Shown here one piece after another: positions 38,640-47,006 of a stretch of DNA of 64,000 bases. Source of the stretch: Neoaquamicrobium microcysteis (lineage in GTDB: Bacteria > Pseudomonadota > Alphaproteobacteria > Rhizobiales > Rhizobiaceae); the NCBI RefSeq assembly GCF_008180155.1, contig NZ_VSZS01000066.1, positions 62,001 to 126,000 of the forward strand, read 5' to 3'. The translations under genes and the position numbers were made by a program. The notes under the pieces were generated by a model, which worked only from the letters and a program-made list of their open reading frames with translations, was not told where the DNA came from and did no database searches. How positions within the stretch are numbered: the first letter of the stretch is position 1; the number at the start of each line of letters is the position of its first letter.

Positions 38640-39614
38640 GTGAAGACACGCATTACGCAACTATTCGGCATCCGCCATCCGATCATCCAGGGCGGAATGC
38701 ACATGGTCGGCTACGCCGAACTTGCCGCCGCTGTGTCAAATGCCGGCGGGCTCGGTATCATTACTGGCCTTACCCAGAAGACACCGGACAACCTCGCCCG
38801 TGAAATCGCCCGCTGCCGCGAGATGACTGACGCGCCTTTCGGCGTCAATCTCACCTTCTTGCCTATGGTCTCATCGCCCGACTATCCGGGCTTGGTAGAT
38901 GCGATCATTCGCGGCGGCATCAAGATTGTCGAGACGGCCGGCAACAATCCTCAGCAATACCTGCCGGCGTTGAAGGAGGCGGGTATCAAGGTGATCCACA
39001 AGTGCACCTCCGTCAGACATGCGCTCAAGGCCCAGTCGATTGGTTGCGACGCGCTGTCGATCGACGGCTTCGAATGCGGTGGTCATCCGGGCGAGGACGA
39101 CATTCCGAACATGATCCTGCTGCCGCGCGCCGCCGACGCCTTGGAAGTGCCGTTCGTCGCGTCTGGTGGCATGGCCGACGGCCGGTCGCTGGTGGCCGCG
39201 CTGGCTCTTGGCGCGGATGGCGTGAACATGGGAACGCGTTTTCTCGCGACACGGGAGGCGCCCGTCCATGAAAACGTCAAGGCGGCGATCGTCGCTGCCA
39301 GCGAGCGCGACACGCGTCTGATCATGAGACCGTTGAGAAATACCGAGCGCGTTCTCGTCAATTCTGCGGTTGAGCGTATCCTGGAGATGGAACAGGCGCG
39401 GGGCCGGGACCTGCGTTTCGAGGATATCGCAGACGAGGTGTCTGGCGTCTATGGGGCCGTCATGAAGGAGGGCAAGCCCGATATCGGCGCATGGTCCTGT
39501 GGCATGGTTGCAGGCCTTATCGACGACGTGCCCAGCGTGAGTGACTTGATCGCCCGCATCATGTCGCAGGCCGACGCCATCATTCGAGATCGTCTTGCCG
39601 CTATGGTGCCATGA
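38640..39614 (+). CDS. Nitronate monooxygenase-family FMN protein
   Basis: 324 residues, a TIM barrel binding FMN. RHPIIQGGMHMVGYAELAAA at the N-terminus, the catalytic-His region FECGGHPGEDD, and VPFVASGGMADGRSLVAALA with MGTRF for the FMN phosphate are typical. Such proteins oxidise alkyl nitronates, but many relatives beside acyl-CoA genes probably act as enoyl-reductase-like or unknown flavoenzymes, so nitronate chemistry here is not assured. GTG start at 38640 with GGAGGG upstream. The last codon overlaps the next gene (ATGA). Confidence 0.88.
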   Translation: MKTRITQLFGIRHPIIQGGMHMVGYAELAAAVSNAGGLGIITGLTQKTPDNLAREIARCREMTDAPFGVNLTFLPMVSSPDYPGLVDAIIRGGIKIVETAGNNPQQYLPALKEAGIKVIHKCTSVRHALKAQSIGCDALSIDGFECGGHPGEDDIPNMILLPRAADALEVPFVASGGMADGRSLVAALALGADGVNMGTRFLATREAPVHENVKAAIVAASERDTRLIMRPLRNTERVLVNSAVERILEMEQARGRDLRFEDIADEVSGVYGAVMKEGKPDIGAWSCGMVAGLIDDVPSVSDLIARIMSQADAIIRDRLAAMVP

Positions 39615-40561
39615 TGCCGGGGTTGTTCGATACCGTCGTTACGGAAGTGGATGGCGTGCTGTGCGGACCTGCTCGACAGCCGCGTCAGATGCTGTCCGAC
39701 CAGAGTTATGCAGGCCACGCCTCTATCCACGACGACGCGACGGCGCGGAAACTCGGATTTCAGGGCGGCACCATCGAAGGGCCGACACACTTCTCTCAGT
39801 TCGCACCCCTTTGTTGCAGCATCTGGGGTGAGCAGTGGCTCGCAACGGGCTGCATCTCGGTTCACTATCGAGCGCCGTCTTTCGATGGCGAGGACGTCAT
39901 TGCGTGGTTGCGCCGGCCGGGCATCGACGAACGGCAGGCCCAAATATGGATGACCAAGACAGACGGTGTCGAGGTCTTGCGCGGCACCGTCTCCATGGAA
40001 CCAAGTGCAGCGCAGACCGCACTGGAGGAGAGGATGGCGGGACTGGTTCTCTTGCAGGATGCCGTCATCCTGCGTGACGTGAGCGTGGGCACAAAGGTTC
40101 CCAGAGTTGCGGTGAGGATGGCCCCCGGCGCACGAATGGGCTTGCTCTATCCATTCTCGCTCGCCGATAAGTTACGCGTCATTACGGAGCCCTCGCCAGC
40201 CTATTCAGACGATCACAACCCCTGGGGCAGGCGGATTGTGCCGATGGAGATGATAAGCGTGCTGATGCAGCACACATGGGACGATACGCTGATCGGTGTG
40301 CGCGGGCCCGCCGTCGGGCTGTTCGCGGATCAGGAAATTCGTCTGCTCGGAGGGCCCGTTTTCGTCGATGTTCCTTATGAGGTCGAGCGAGAAGTGGTTT
40401 TTCTCAGTGGCAGCCCCCGCACTGAAAGCGTCTGGGTGCGCACGATGCTTTACGAAGCGGGCGGCACGAAGCCAGTAGCGCAGATGCTGCTCAATTGTGC
40501 GATCATGAAGGAAACTTACGCCGGCTATGAAGCCGAGCGTGAGGCGCTCTATCGACGATGA
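39611..40561 (+). CDS. MaoC-like (hot-dog fold) protein, function unknown
   Basis: 316 residues. The N-terminal half resembles the MaoC dehydratase hot dog: GHASIHDDATARKLGFQGGT then EGPTHFSQF corresponds to the N-P-x-H active-site strand and helix. The C-terminal half (about 150-316) could be a second hot dog, as in eukaryote-like double hot-dog hydratases, but is divergent. An acyl-CoA hydratase or acyl-CoA-binding role is inferred. It overlaps the flavoprotein gene by four bases, indicating that the two products work together. A strong terminator follows. Confidence 0.65.
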   Translation: MMPGLFDTVVTEVDGVLCGPARQPRQMLSDQSYAGHASIHDDATARKLGFQGGTIEGPTHFSQFAPLCCSIWGEQWLATGCISVHYRAPSFDGEDVIAWLRRPGIDERQAQIWMTKTDGVEVLRGTVSMEPSAAQTALEERMAGLVLLQDAVILRDVSVGTKVPRVAVRMAPGARMGLLYPFSLADKLRVITEPSPAYSDDHNPWGRRIVPMEMISVLMQHTWDDTLIGVRGPAVGLFADQEIRLLGGPVFVDVPYEVEREVVFLSGSPRTESVWVRTMLYEAGGTKPVAQMLLNCAIMKETYAGYEAEREALYRR

Positions 40562-40598
40562 ATACGTCATCGCCAGCTTGGGAACGGCGATAGGAGAC

Positions 40599-40623
40599 AA
40601 GAGGCGGTCATCGGCCGCCTCTT
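40599..40623. terminator. Bidirectional transcription terminator
   Basis: AAGAGGCGG-TCATCGG-CCGCCTCTT has perfect 9-bp arms. It lies between the converging liv unit (plus strand) and the lyase/hydratase unit (minus strand), and can serve both. Confidence 0.75.
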
Positions 40624-40643
40624 CTCTCTGTCATTGCAAACGT

Positions 40644-41534
40644 TCAGGCCGCGTCACGACCGGGAGAGTCTTCAAGATATTTCAGCTGTAGCCGCTCGAT
40701 CTCCTCGAAACCGATCAGGCTGACGAATTCGTGGTGCACCATGCGCTTGTGCGGCAGGTTGCGCGAGTGCTTGTCTTTGACGAGCTGCGCAAGGTTTTCC
40801 TGAAGAACCTGCGCGACGCTCATCAGGGGAACGAGCGGGAACGTTGCAAGGCCGGCCACGCTCTCGATGTCGACTGGAGCCAGTTCCTGCTCCAGCCAAC
40901 CCAGAACCTGAAGCGAGAGCGGGACGCCGGCTTCCTGACGCAACGCCCTGAGCGCATCGAGATTACGAAACGTGTTGCTGATCGGCTGAACGACGTCCGC
41001 TCCCGCCGCCACATAGGCCTTGGCACGCGCTATAGCCTCGGGCACGGAAGACGCATCGGTGCGGGCTACAATGAGCATATTGGGGTTGCAACGGGCTTCG
41101 ACCGCGGCTTCGATCTTGCGTGCAGCCTCCTCCATTGGAATGGTCTCCACACCGGAAACGCAGATCGGGCAGCGCTTGGGTGCTACCTGATCTTCCATGA
41201 TGACTGCCGCTGTGCCCGCGTTCTCGAACTCCCGGACAGAACGCATGACGTTGATTGCATTGCCGTAGCCGGTGTCGATATCGGCGACCACCGGGAGATC
41301 GACTGCATTGACGACGTTACGCACTACGCCGACATTCTCCGTAAGCGTATAGAGTTCGGCATCGGGCATGCCTAGCAGCGATGCTGACACGCCAAATCCG
41401 CTGGTCATGATGGCCTCGAAACCTGCGCGTTCGATCATCTTGGCGGAGAAGGCGTCGTATGCGCCGCCCATCCATACGGTTTTCTGGGCGAGTACACGTT
41501 CACGGAATTCGGGGCTTGGGCCACGATGCATCAT
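40644..41534 (-). CDS. Isocitrate lyase/PEP mutase-superfamily carbon-carbon lyase
   Basis: 296 residues, the length of 2-methylisocitrate and 2,3-dimethylmalate lyases. The metal-site motif VVADIDTGYGNAINV and the EDQVAPKRCPIC loop are present. That loop carries the catalytic Cys but reads KRCPI where lyases normally have KKCGH/KRCGH, so substrate or mechanism may differ. GGGAG precedes the double ATG (41534). It forms an operon with an aconitase-type hydratase, the same combination as the dimethylmaleate hydratase and dimethylmalate lyase of nicotinate fermentation. The likely reaction is cleavage of a 2-hydroxy dicarboxylate to pyruvate plus an acid. Confidence 0.85.
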   Translation of the reverse strand: MMHRGPSPEFRERVLAQKTVWMGGAYDAFSAKMIERAGFEAIMTSGFGVSASLLGMPDAELYTLTENVGVVRNVVNAVDLPVVADIDTGYGNAINVMRSVREFENAGTAAVIMEDQVAPKRCPICVSGVETIPMEEAARKIEAAVEARCNPNMLIVARTDASSVPEAIARAKAYVAAGADVVQPISNTFRNLDALRALRQEAGVPLSLQVLGWLEQELAPVDIESVAGLATFPLVPLMSVAQVLQENLAQLVKDKHSRNLPHKRMVHHEFVSLIGFEEIERLQLKYLEDSPGRDAA

Positions 41535-41536
41535 CT

Positions 41537-42076
41537 TTAACTCCCTTCCTGCTGCTGACCGTTCTTGCCGGCAGCCTCGCGTTGCTTGATGTAACCGACC
41601 AGTCCACCGGCGGAGAGCGTTCCCCGGTCGGCATCCGAGAGAGGCTCGATCGGCAGCGACGTACCTTTGGTAAGGTTGCGAACCTCGTTGGCGTCGTAAT
41701 CGACCTCAATCTCGTCCCAACGTTCGACCATGCCCAAAATGCCCGGGCATGTGGCCTGCGGGAAACCCATGTTGATCTCACCGCGCCAATATCCGGGCGA
41801 GAAGGATTCGCAGACGACACCTGCAATGCCCATGTGGCGCATTGCGCGCATCGGCGGATAATGTGGATGGCCATAGCCGAAATTATGGTTGCCGACGAGG
41901 ATGTCGCCCGGCTTCACCTTGTTGCGGAAGTCAGGGTCGTAAGCCTCCATCGCCACCGCCGCCAACTCCTCGATGTCGGTGATCTTGATGTTCTTGACGC
42001 CGACGATCTGGTCGATGTCGAAGTCGATTTCATCGAAGATGAATGCAACCCGGCCGCGGAGTGTTTTCAATGTCAT
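41537..42076 (-). CDS. LeuD/DmdB-like hydratase small subunit
   Basis: 179 residues, the swivelling-domain partner of the large aconitase-type subunit encoded just upstream. GRVAFIFDEIDFDIDQIVG and VGNHNFGYG match the family, but the substrate loop normally written GSSREHA is replaced here by GHPHYPP, removing the Ser-Arg pair that binds the gamma-carboxylate side in isopropylmalate isomerase. A different substrate is therefore likely and leucine synthesis improbable. The ATG at 42076 overlaps the large-subunit stop (ATGA); the lyase gene follows two bases after this stop. Confidence 0.85.
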   Translation of the reverse strand: MTLKTLRGRVAFIFDEIDFDIDQIVGVKNIKITDIEELAAVAMEAYDPDFRNKVKPGDILVGNHNFGYGHPHYPPMRAMRHMGIAGVVCESFSPGYWRGEINMGFPQATCPGILGMVERWDEIEVDYDANEVRNLTKGTSLPIEPLSDADRGTLSAGGLVGYIKQREAAGKNGQQQEGS

Positions 42077-43332
42077 CGCATGTACTTTCTGGGATCTGCG
42101 ATCTTTCCCTCGATCGCCGATGCGGCGACGGTGGCAGCGCTGCACAGATAGATCTCTGAGTCGGGACTGCCCATGCGCCCTTTGACATTAAGCGTTCCCG
42201 TGGAGACGGCGCGCTGCTTGACTGTCATGGTGCCCATTCGCCCGAAGCAATAATCGCATGTCGGGGCCGAGACGAACGCGCCTGCTTCGGCCAGGATGGA
42301 GATGAGGCCTTCACGGCCGGCGGCGGCCATGATTTCCTGGCTGGTGGGAACCACATTCAGCTGGAAGCCGGGGGCGACTTGGCGCCCTTCTAGGATTTGC
42401 GCAGCAACCCGCAGGTCTTCGATGCGTCCCGATGCACATGAGCCAAGGTAGCCGACATTGAGCTCCAGTCCGAGATAGTCGGTGAGGTTGCGTGAATTCG
42501 CGGGAGTAGGGGGAATGACGATCAGCGGCTCAAGCTGGTCGAGGTCAATCTCATAAACCGCAGAATACTCTGCGTCGGGATCGCTGTAGAACGGCTCGAT
42601 CTTCTTCCTGGCGCGAGGCAGGGCGTAGGCCAGGCGTTCTTCGTCGGGATTGACGATTGCAGTGATCGCGCCGGTGAACATTGCGAGCCCGGTAATGGTC
42701 TGGAGACCTTCCGTGGATAGCTGCGAAAGTGCTGGGCCACCAAGCTCCAGAACCTGGAAGCGGCAGGAGGCAGGTCCCATTACGCGTACCAGATGATGGA
42801 ACACGTCGCGTGCCATGACGCCCCTGCCCAGCGTGCCGACCAGATTCACTCGAACCGTCTTGGGCACCTTTATCGAAATGCGCTCGCGCACCAATGCCTC
42901 GAGCAGGCTGTGGCGAATACCCATTGCCAGTGTTCCGAAGGTGCCGAGTTGGCTGATATGGCCGTCGAAATGGACCACGAATGCACCCGGCACGGCATAG
43001 CCGACTTCGGAGGCGACCTGGTGGCCGATGCCCTTGCGCTCGTAGAGCGGGACGTTGTTTTCCGCACACCAGTTGCGGGTGATGATGTGAAGTTCTTCCT
43101 CTTTCGGCGTCGCGGCGGGCACCATGTGATCGATGAACATCGCGTAGCGGTCTGGCTCTGCAACTCGGTCGATGCCGAACTCCTCTTTCATCTGTCTGAA
43201 ATACACGTCGGTATATCCGGGGAAGTCGTAGGCGATGACATAGTCGGGCTTTGCCATTACCTCGTCGCCGGCCTTGACGTGGTCCTTGCCGGACACCCGA
43301 GCCAGTATCTTTTCCGCTATCGTGTAGCCCAT
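42073..43332 (-). CDS. Aconitase/3-isopropylmalate dehydratase-family large subunit
   Basis: 419 residues, the compact archaeal-LeuC/DmdA size. The [4Fe-4S] ligands are in GSCASGRIEDLR (equivalent to GSCTNxR) and the CxxC in APTCDYCFGRMG. Other family marks are FIDHMVP, KGIGHQVASEVGYAVPG and PGAFVVHFDGH. Together with the small subunit it should hydrate or dehydrate a substituted maleate/malate. By position, its product is the substrate of the adjacent lyase. ATG 43332 is the only good start. A lactonase-like hydrolase is encoded upstream. Confidence 0.87.
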   Translation of the reverse strand: MGYTIAEKILARVSGKDHVKAGDEVMAKPDYVIAYDFPGYTDVYFRQMKEEFGIDRVAEPDRYAMFIDHMVPAATPKEEELHIITRNWCAENNVPLYERKGIGHQVASEVGYAVPGAFVVHFDGHISQLGTFGTLAMGIRHSLLEALVRERISIKVPKTVRVNLVGTLGRGVMARDVFHHLVRVMGPASCRFQVLELGGPALSQLSTEGLQTITGLAMFTGAITAIVNPDEERLAYALPRARKKIEPFYSDPDAEYSAVYEIDLDQLEPLIVIPPTPANSRNLTDYLGLELNVGYLGSCASGRIEDLRVAAQILEGRQVAPGFQLNVVPTSQEIMAAAGREGLISILAEAGAFVSAPTCDYCFGRMGTMTVKQRAVSTGTLNVKGRMGSPDSEIYLCSAATVAASAIEGKIADPRKYMR

Positions 43333-43395
43333 GTCAGGTTCACCCAGTGTCGGCGGAAGGTTGCCTACCGCCTGTGTTCGTTGTTGCGGTTCGAC

Positions 43396-44289
43396 TCATT
43401 CCGGCGTGACAGGCGAAAAGCCGTAGCCTCGGTCGGTGCGAAAAATCCGGCCAGCGTGAGGGGCGCCGAAATGCATCGGCATCAGGAGCGCGTCGTTGTC
43501 AGCGCAATAGTCGAGCAGTCTGCGCCTGGTGGTTTCCGCCAGATCGACATGTTCGCAAAAGCGGCTTGTCACTTGCGGCTCGTAAACCTGAACCGGATAG
43601 TGGACCACATCGGCCGATATCACGAAGTTGCCGCCTGCGGATTCGTATTTCACCATAAGCTGGTTGAGCGTATGGCCGGGCGCCTCCTCGACCGTCAGGC
43701 CAGGAACGATCTCGTCACCACTGTTCACGAATTCTGCTTTTCCCGCGGCCACGATCGGCAGGACGCTGTCTTCGATCACTGCCACGTTTTCCGGGAACAG
43801 GCTGGGGCCTTTTCCGTCGCCGGTCCAGTGCTCGTATTCCTTGCGGCCGAAAATGTAGCGGGCGTTGGGAAAGGCTGGAACCCACTGTCCATCGACCTTG
43901 CGCGTGTTCCAGCCAACGTGGTCGATATGCAGATGGGTACAGAAGACGATGTCTATATCTTCCGGATCAAACCCCGCAGCCGCAAGATTTTCCATGAATG
44001 GAAGATCCAGCATGTGAAAACGCTGGAATATCGGTAGCGCGCGGCTTTTGCCGTTACCCGAACACGTGTCGATGAGGATGTTTTTCCCGTCCAGCGTAAC
44101 AAGCCAGGAGTGGATGCTGCTCCACGAGCGCCCACTCTGCGCGTCGAAGAAGGTTTTGCCTCCCGCGACCGGATGACGTTCGAACATCGCGGGCTCGAAT
44201 TTTCGGAGCATGAATTCGGGCGGATAGCCGAGTTCCGACACTTCCTCAATTCGCCTGACTACCGCATCGCCTACCCTGAAATGCGCCAC
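43396..44289 (-). CDS. Metallo-beta-lactamase-fold hydrolase (second of two paralogues)
   Basis: 297 residues. The zinc motif THLHIDHVGWN, the later EAPGHTLNQL and SADVVHYPVQ, and the terminal His in MPMHFGAPHAG are all present, so it should be active. The GTG start at 44289 has AGGAGG five bases upstream. It is the first gene of the hydratase/lyase unit, suggesting that it opens a lactone or ester (for example a cyclic anhydride or maleate-type lactone) before hydration. It is a clear paralogue of the hydrolase at 28355. Confidence 0.9.
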   Translation of the reverse strand: MAHFRVGDAVVRRIEEVSELGYPPEFMLRKFEPAMFERHPVAGGKTFFDAQSGRSWSSIHSWLVTLDGKNILIDTCSGNGKSRALPIFQRFHMLDLPFMENLAAAGFDPEDIDIVFCTHLHIDHVGWNTRKVDGQWVPAFPNARYIFGRKEYEHWTGDGKGPSLFPENVAVIEDSVLPIVAAGKAEFVNSGDEIVPGLTVEEAPGHTLNQLMVKYESAGGNFVISADVVHYPVQVYEPQVTSRFCEHVDLAETTRRRLLDYCADNDALLMPMHFGAPHAGRIFRTDRGYGFSPVTPE

Positions 44290-44544
44290 GAGCTCCTCCT
44301 TTTCCTCGTGAGGTCTAGGTCTAAGCCTTGGGCGATGAGCGTGTCAATATGCAATGATAGTGTCATACCGTGAAATACAAACGGCTATAGCAAGGCGCGA
44401 CCATGTTATCTGGTGATTTATGGGTTATCTATTGACCCTGTCTGGATAGTTCCATAACGATACGACGTTTAGTGGCCGGGCAGGTGCTTCGGCATCGCGC
44501 CGAGCGGGAGCGAAACTCTGCTGGCGGCGACGGGAAGGAGCCTC
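44290..44544. promoter_or_regulatory. Divergent control region between the hydrolase and thiolase-fold operons
   Basis: This AT-richer region contains CGTGTCAAT (44340-44348) and GTGTCATA (44360-44367), both also present in the 33.7-34.2 kb control region. No coding sequence fits. Confidence 0.45.
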
Positions 44545-45714
44545 ATGACGATCAAGGGCAAGGCCTGCATTGCGGGCGTCTATGAACATCCGACGCGCCG
44601 CGCGGACGACATTTCACTGGCTGAACTCCATGCGGATGTAATTCGCGGTGCGCTAGACGATGCCGGCCTTTCTATCGGCGATGTGGACGGCTTTTTCTGC
44701 GACGGTGATGCCCCGGGCCTCGGTGCGTTGTCCATGCTGGACTATCTGGGAATGCGCGTGCGGCACGTCGAGGCTTCGGAGAGCGGCGGCGCTACCTACC
44801 TGTCACATGTCGCCCACGCCGCGCAGGCAATTGCGGCGGGCAAGCTGAACGTAGCCGTTATATCGATGGCTGGTCGCCCGCGCGCTGAGGCGGCTGCGGG
44901 CGGTGTTGCGCCCCGGCCGTTCCCCCCATCCACTCCCGACCTGCAGTTCGAGCTTCCCTATGGTGCGGAGTTGGTCAACGAATATGCGCTTGCCGCCATG
45001 CGCCATATGTACGAGTTCGGCACCACTGCCGAGCAGCTTGCATGGGTCAAGGTCGCCGCGTCGCAACATGCTCAGCACAATCCTCATGCGATGATGCCCA
45101 AGCCCGTGACGGTCGAAGACGTGTTGGCCTCGCCGATGATCGCCGATCCGCTGCATCGACTGGATTGCTGCATCGTCAGCGACGGGGGTGGCGCTGCAAT
45201 CGTGGTACGGCCGGAGATCGCGCGTGATCTGAAGCGCAGATCCGTCACCGTGTTGGGTCACGGTGAGGCAGCCAAGCATCAGAATGGCGGCAGGATAGAC
45301 CTTACCTACTCGGCAGCCGCGTGGGCCGGGGCGGATGCCTTCGCCGAAGCCGGTCTTAAGCCGCGGGACATCGACTATGCCTCGATCTACGACAGTTTCA
45401 CCATCACGGTTATCACGCAGCTTGAGGATCTGGGCTTCTGCGCCAAGGGCGAGGGCGGTCGTTTCGTCGCCGACGGGGGGATCATATCGGGGGTGGGCCG
45501 GCTTCCGGTCAACACCGATGGCGGCGGTCTGTGCAACAATCACCCCGGCTATCGCGGCGGGATGACCAAGATTATCGAGGCGGTGCGCCAGCTTCGAGGC
45601 GAGGCCGCACAGGCGGTGCAGGTCAAGGATTGCCGGCTTGCGTTGGCGCAGGCGATGGGCGGGTCGCTTGGCACGCGCCATGCCGCTGCCACACTTATTC
45701 TGGAGGCGCAGTGA
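44545..45714 (+). CDS. Thiolase-fold protein without the usual nucleophilic cysteine (Ltp2-like)
   Basis: 389 residues of the SCP2-type thiolase superfamily. Where thiolases have the acyl-accepting Cys (NNCSTG), this protein reads EASESGGATYL, with Glu at the Cys position; the C-terminal HPGYRGG His is kept. Cys-less members that pair with a DUF35 protein include the retro-aldolase Ltp2 of steroid side-chain degradation, so aldol cleavage of a 3-hydroxyacyl-CoA is the best guess, not thiolysis. The stop codon overlaps the start of the DUF35 gene (ATGA), supporting a complex. Confidence 0.87.
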   Translation: MTIKGKACIAGVYEHPTRRADDISLAELHADVIRGALDDAGLSIGDVDGFFCDGDAPGLGALSMLDYLGMRVRHVEASESGGATYLSHVAHAAQAIAAGKLNVAVISMAGRPRAEAAAGGVAPRPFPPSTPDLQFELPYGAELVNEYALAAMRHMYEFGTTAEQLAWVKVAASQHAQHNPHAMMPKPVTVEDVLASPMIADPLHRLDCCIVSDGGGAAIVVRPEIARDLKRRSVTVLGHGEAAKHQNGGRIDLTYSAAAWAGADAFAEAGLKPRDIDYASIYDSFTITVITQLEDLGFCAKGEGGRFVADGGIISGVGRLPVNTDGGGLCNNHPGYRGGMTKIIEAVRQLRGEAAQAVQVKDCRLALAQAMGGSLGTRHAAATLILEAQ

Positions 45715-46112
45715 TGGCGGACATACTCGGCGAACGTGTTGCGGCCAGCCCTGACCCCACAGTCGATACCAGAGCCTATTGGGAAGCGTCCAACGAAGGT
45801 CGCCTCCTGATCGGACGTTGCAAGTCGTGCGGCGAAAAGCATTTCTATCCGCGGACCCGATGCCCTCGATGTCTGGCTGCGGATACTGAGCTGGTGGAAG
45901 CTACAGGCAACGGAACCCTCTATTCCTACAGCGTCATGCGGAGAGCGAAAGTGCCCTACGCTGTCGCGTATGTCGCACTGGAGGAAGGTGTGACGATGAT
46001 GACCAACATCGTCGGGTGTTCGCCTGACGATCTCAATATCGGCATGAAAGTCAAAGTCGATTTTCGGGTCAGCGAGAACGGCCAGAAGGTGCCGATGTTC
46101 CGGCCGGCGTGA
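45714..46112 (+). CDS. DUF35 OB-fold/zinc-ribbon acyl-CoA-binding protein
   Basis: 132 residues. The rubredoxin-like zinc ribbon is CKSCGEKHFYPRTRCPRC (two CxxC pairs, about residues 36-53), followed by the OB fold (GTLYSYSVMRRAK ... FRV). In steroid catabolism such a partner (ChsH2-type DUF35) is required by the Ltp2 aldolase. The four-base overlap with the thiolase-fold gene implies a stoichiometric complex here. Confidence 0.92.
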   Translation: MADILGERVAASPDPTVDTRAYWEASNEGRLLIGRCKSCGEKHFYPRTRCPRCLAADTELVEATGNGTLYSYSVMRRAKVPYAVAYVALEEGVTMMTNIVGCSPDDLNIGMKVKVDFRVSENGQKVPMFRPA

Positions 46113-46139
46113 CCCCTTCCGGTTACGAAGAGGGTGACG

Positions 46140-46994
46140 ATGGACTACGAGCAGATAATCTACGAGCGGGCGGACGGCATCCTTACGATCACGCTCAATC
46201 GCCCCGACCGAATGAACGCTTTCACCTATCGTATGCGCGATGAGTTGCTGGATGCCTTTGCAAGGGCGGAAGGCGACGACGAAATACAGTCGGTTATCAT
46301 TACCGGGGCAGGGCGCTCTTTTTGCGCCGGTGCGGACCTTGCGGGTGGCGAAAGTTCGTTTGCCGGGGTGGATGCCGAATGGCGAGATGGAGGGGGGATG
46401 GTCGCTTTGGCGATGTATGCCTTCAACAAGCCTATCGTTGCGGCCTTCAACGGTGCCGCTGCAGGCATCGGTGCAACGCTGTGCCTGCCGGCGGATATTC
46501 GCATCGCTTCGGAGCACGCGAAGTTCGGTTTCGTCTTCACGCGGCGCGGCATCGTGCTCGAAAGCTGCGCTTCGTGGTTTTTGCCGCGCATCGTGGGCAT
46601 TGAACAGGCTTTGCGATGGTCCTTGTCCGGCAGGGTCTTTTCCGCGGCGGAGGCGCTGGCAGGCCGGCTGATATCCGAGGTGGTGCCGCCAGGTGAACTT
46701 CTGCCCCGTGCGCGGGAAATCTGCGGCGACCTGACAGAGCAGACGAGTGCGGTCTCGGTCGCGCTCGTGCGGCAGATGCTGTGGCGGATGTCCGCCACAA
46801 GCCATCCCATGGAGGCGCATCGTGTCGAGTCGGCGATGTTTTCCGCCATGGGCTCATCGCCGGACGCCGCAGAAGGTGTCGCAGCTTTCCTTGAGAAGCG
46901 ACCCGCCCGCTTTGCCATGCGGGCGTCATCCGATATGCCGGAAGCCTATCCGTGGTGGGAGGAGCCCCGCTTCACACCACTAAACGATACCTGA
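46140..46994 (+). CDS. Enoyl-CoA hydratase/isomerase (crotonase family)
   Basis: 284 residues. The oxyanion-hole segments are GRSFCAGADLAGG and NGAAAGIGATLCLPADIRIAS. A conserved acid lies in the TRRGIVLESCASWFLPR region. ATG 46140, with AAGAGGG upstream, is preferred to the GTG two codons earlier. The gene follows DUF35 by 27 bases on the same strand, so hydration of an enoyl-CoA and cleavage by the thiolase-fold pair are probably consecutive steps. Confidence 0.92.
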   Translation: MDYEQIIYERADGILTITLNRPDRMNAFTYRMRDELLDAFARAEGDDEIQSVIITGAGRSFCAGADLAGGESSFAGVDAEWRDGGGMVALAMYAFNKPIVAAFNGAAAGIGATLCLPADIRIASEHAKFGFVFTRRGIVLESCASWFLPRIVGIEQALRWSLSGRVFSAAEALAGRLISEVVPPGELLPRAREICGDLTEQTSAVSVALVRQMLWRMSATSHPMEAHRVESAMFSAMGSSPDAAEGVAAFLEKRPARFAMRASSDMPEAYPWWEEPRFTPLNDT

Positions 46995-47006
46995 CGGCGT
47001 CTCCGC

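Noticed and set aside
41537-43332. leuC/leuD of leucine biosynthesis
   Set aside because: The small subunit lacks the GSSRE substrate loop, the large subunit is of the compact type, and the operon partner is a lyase rather than leuB or leuA.
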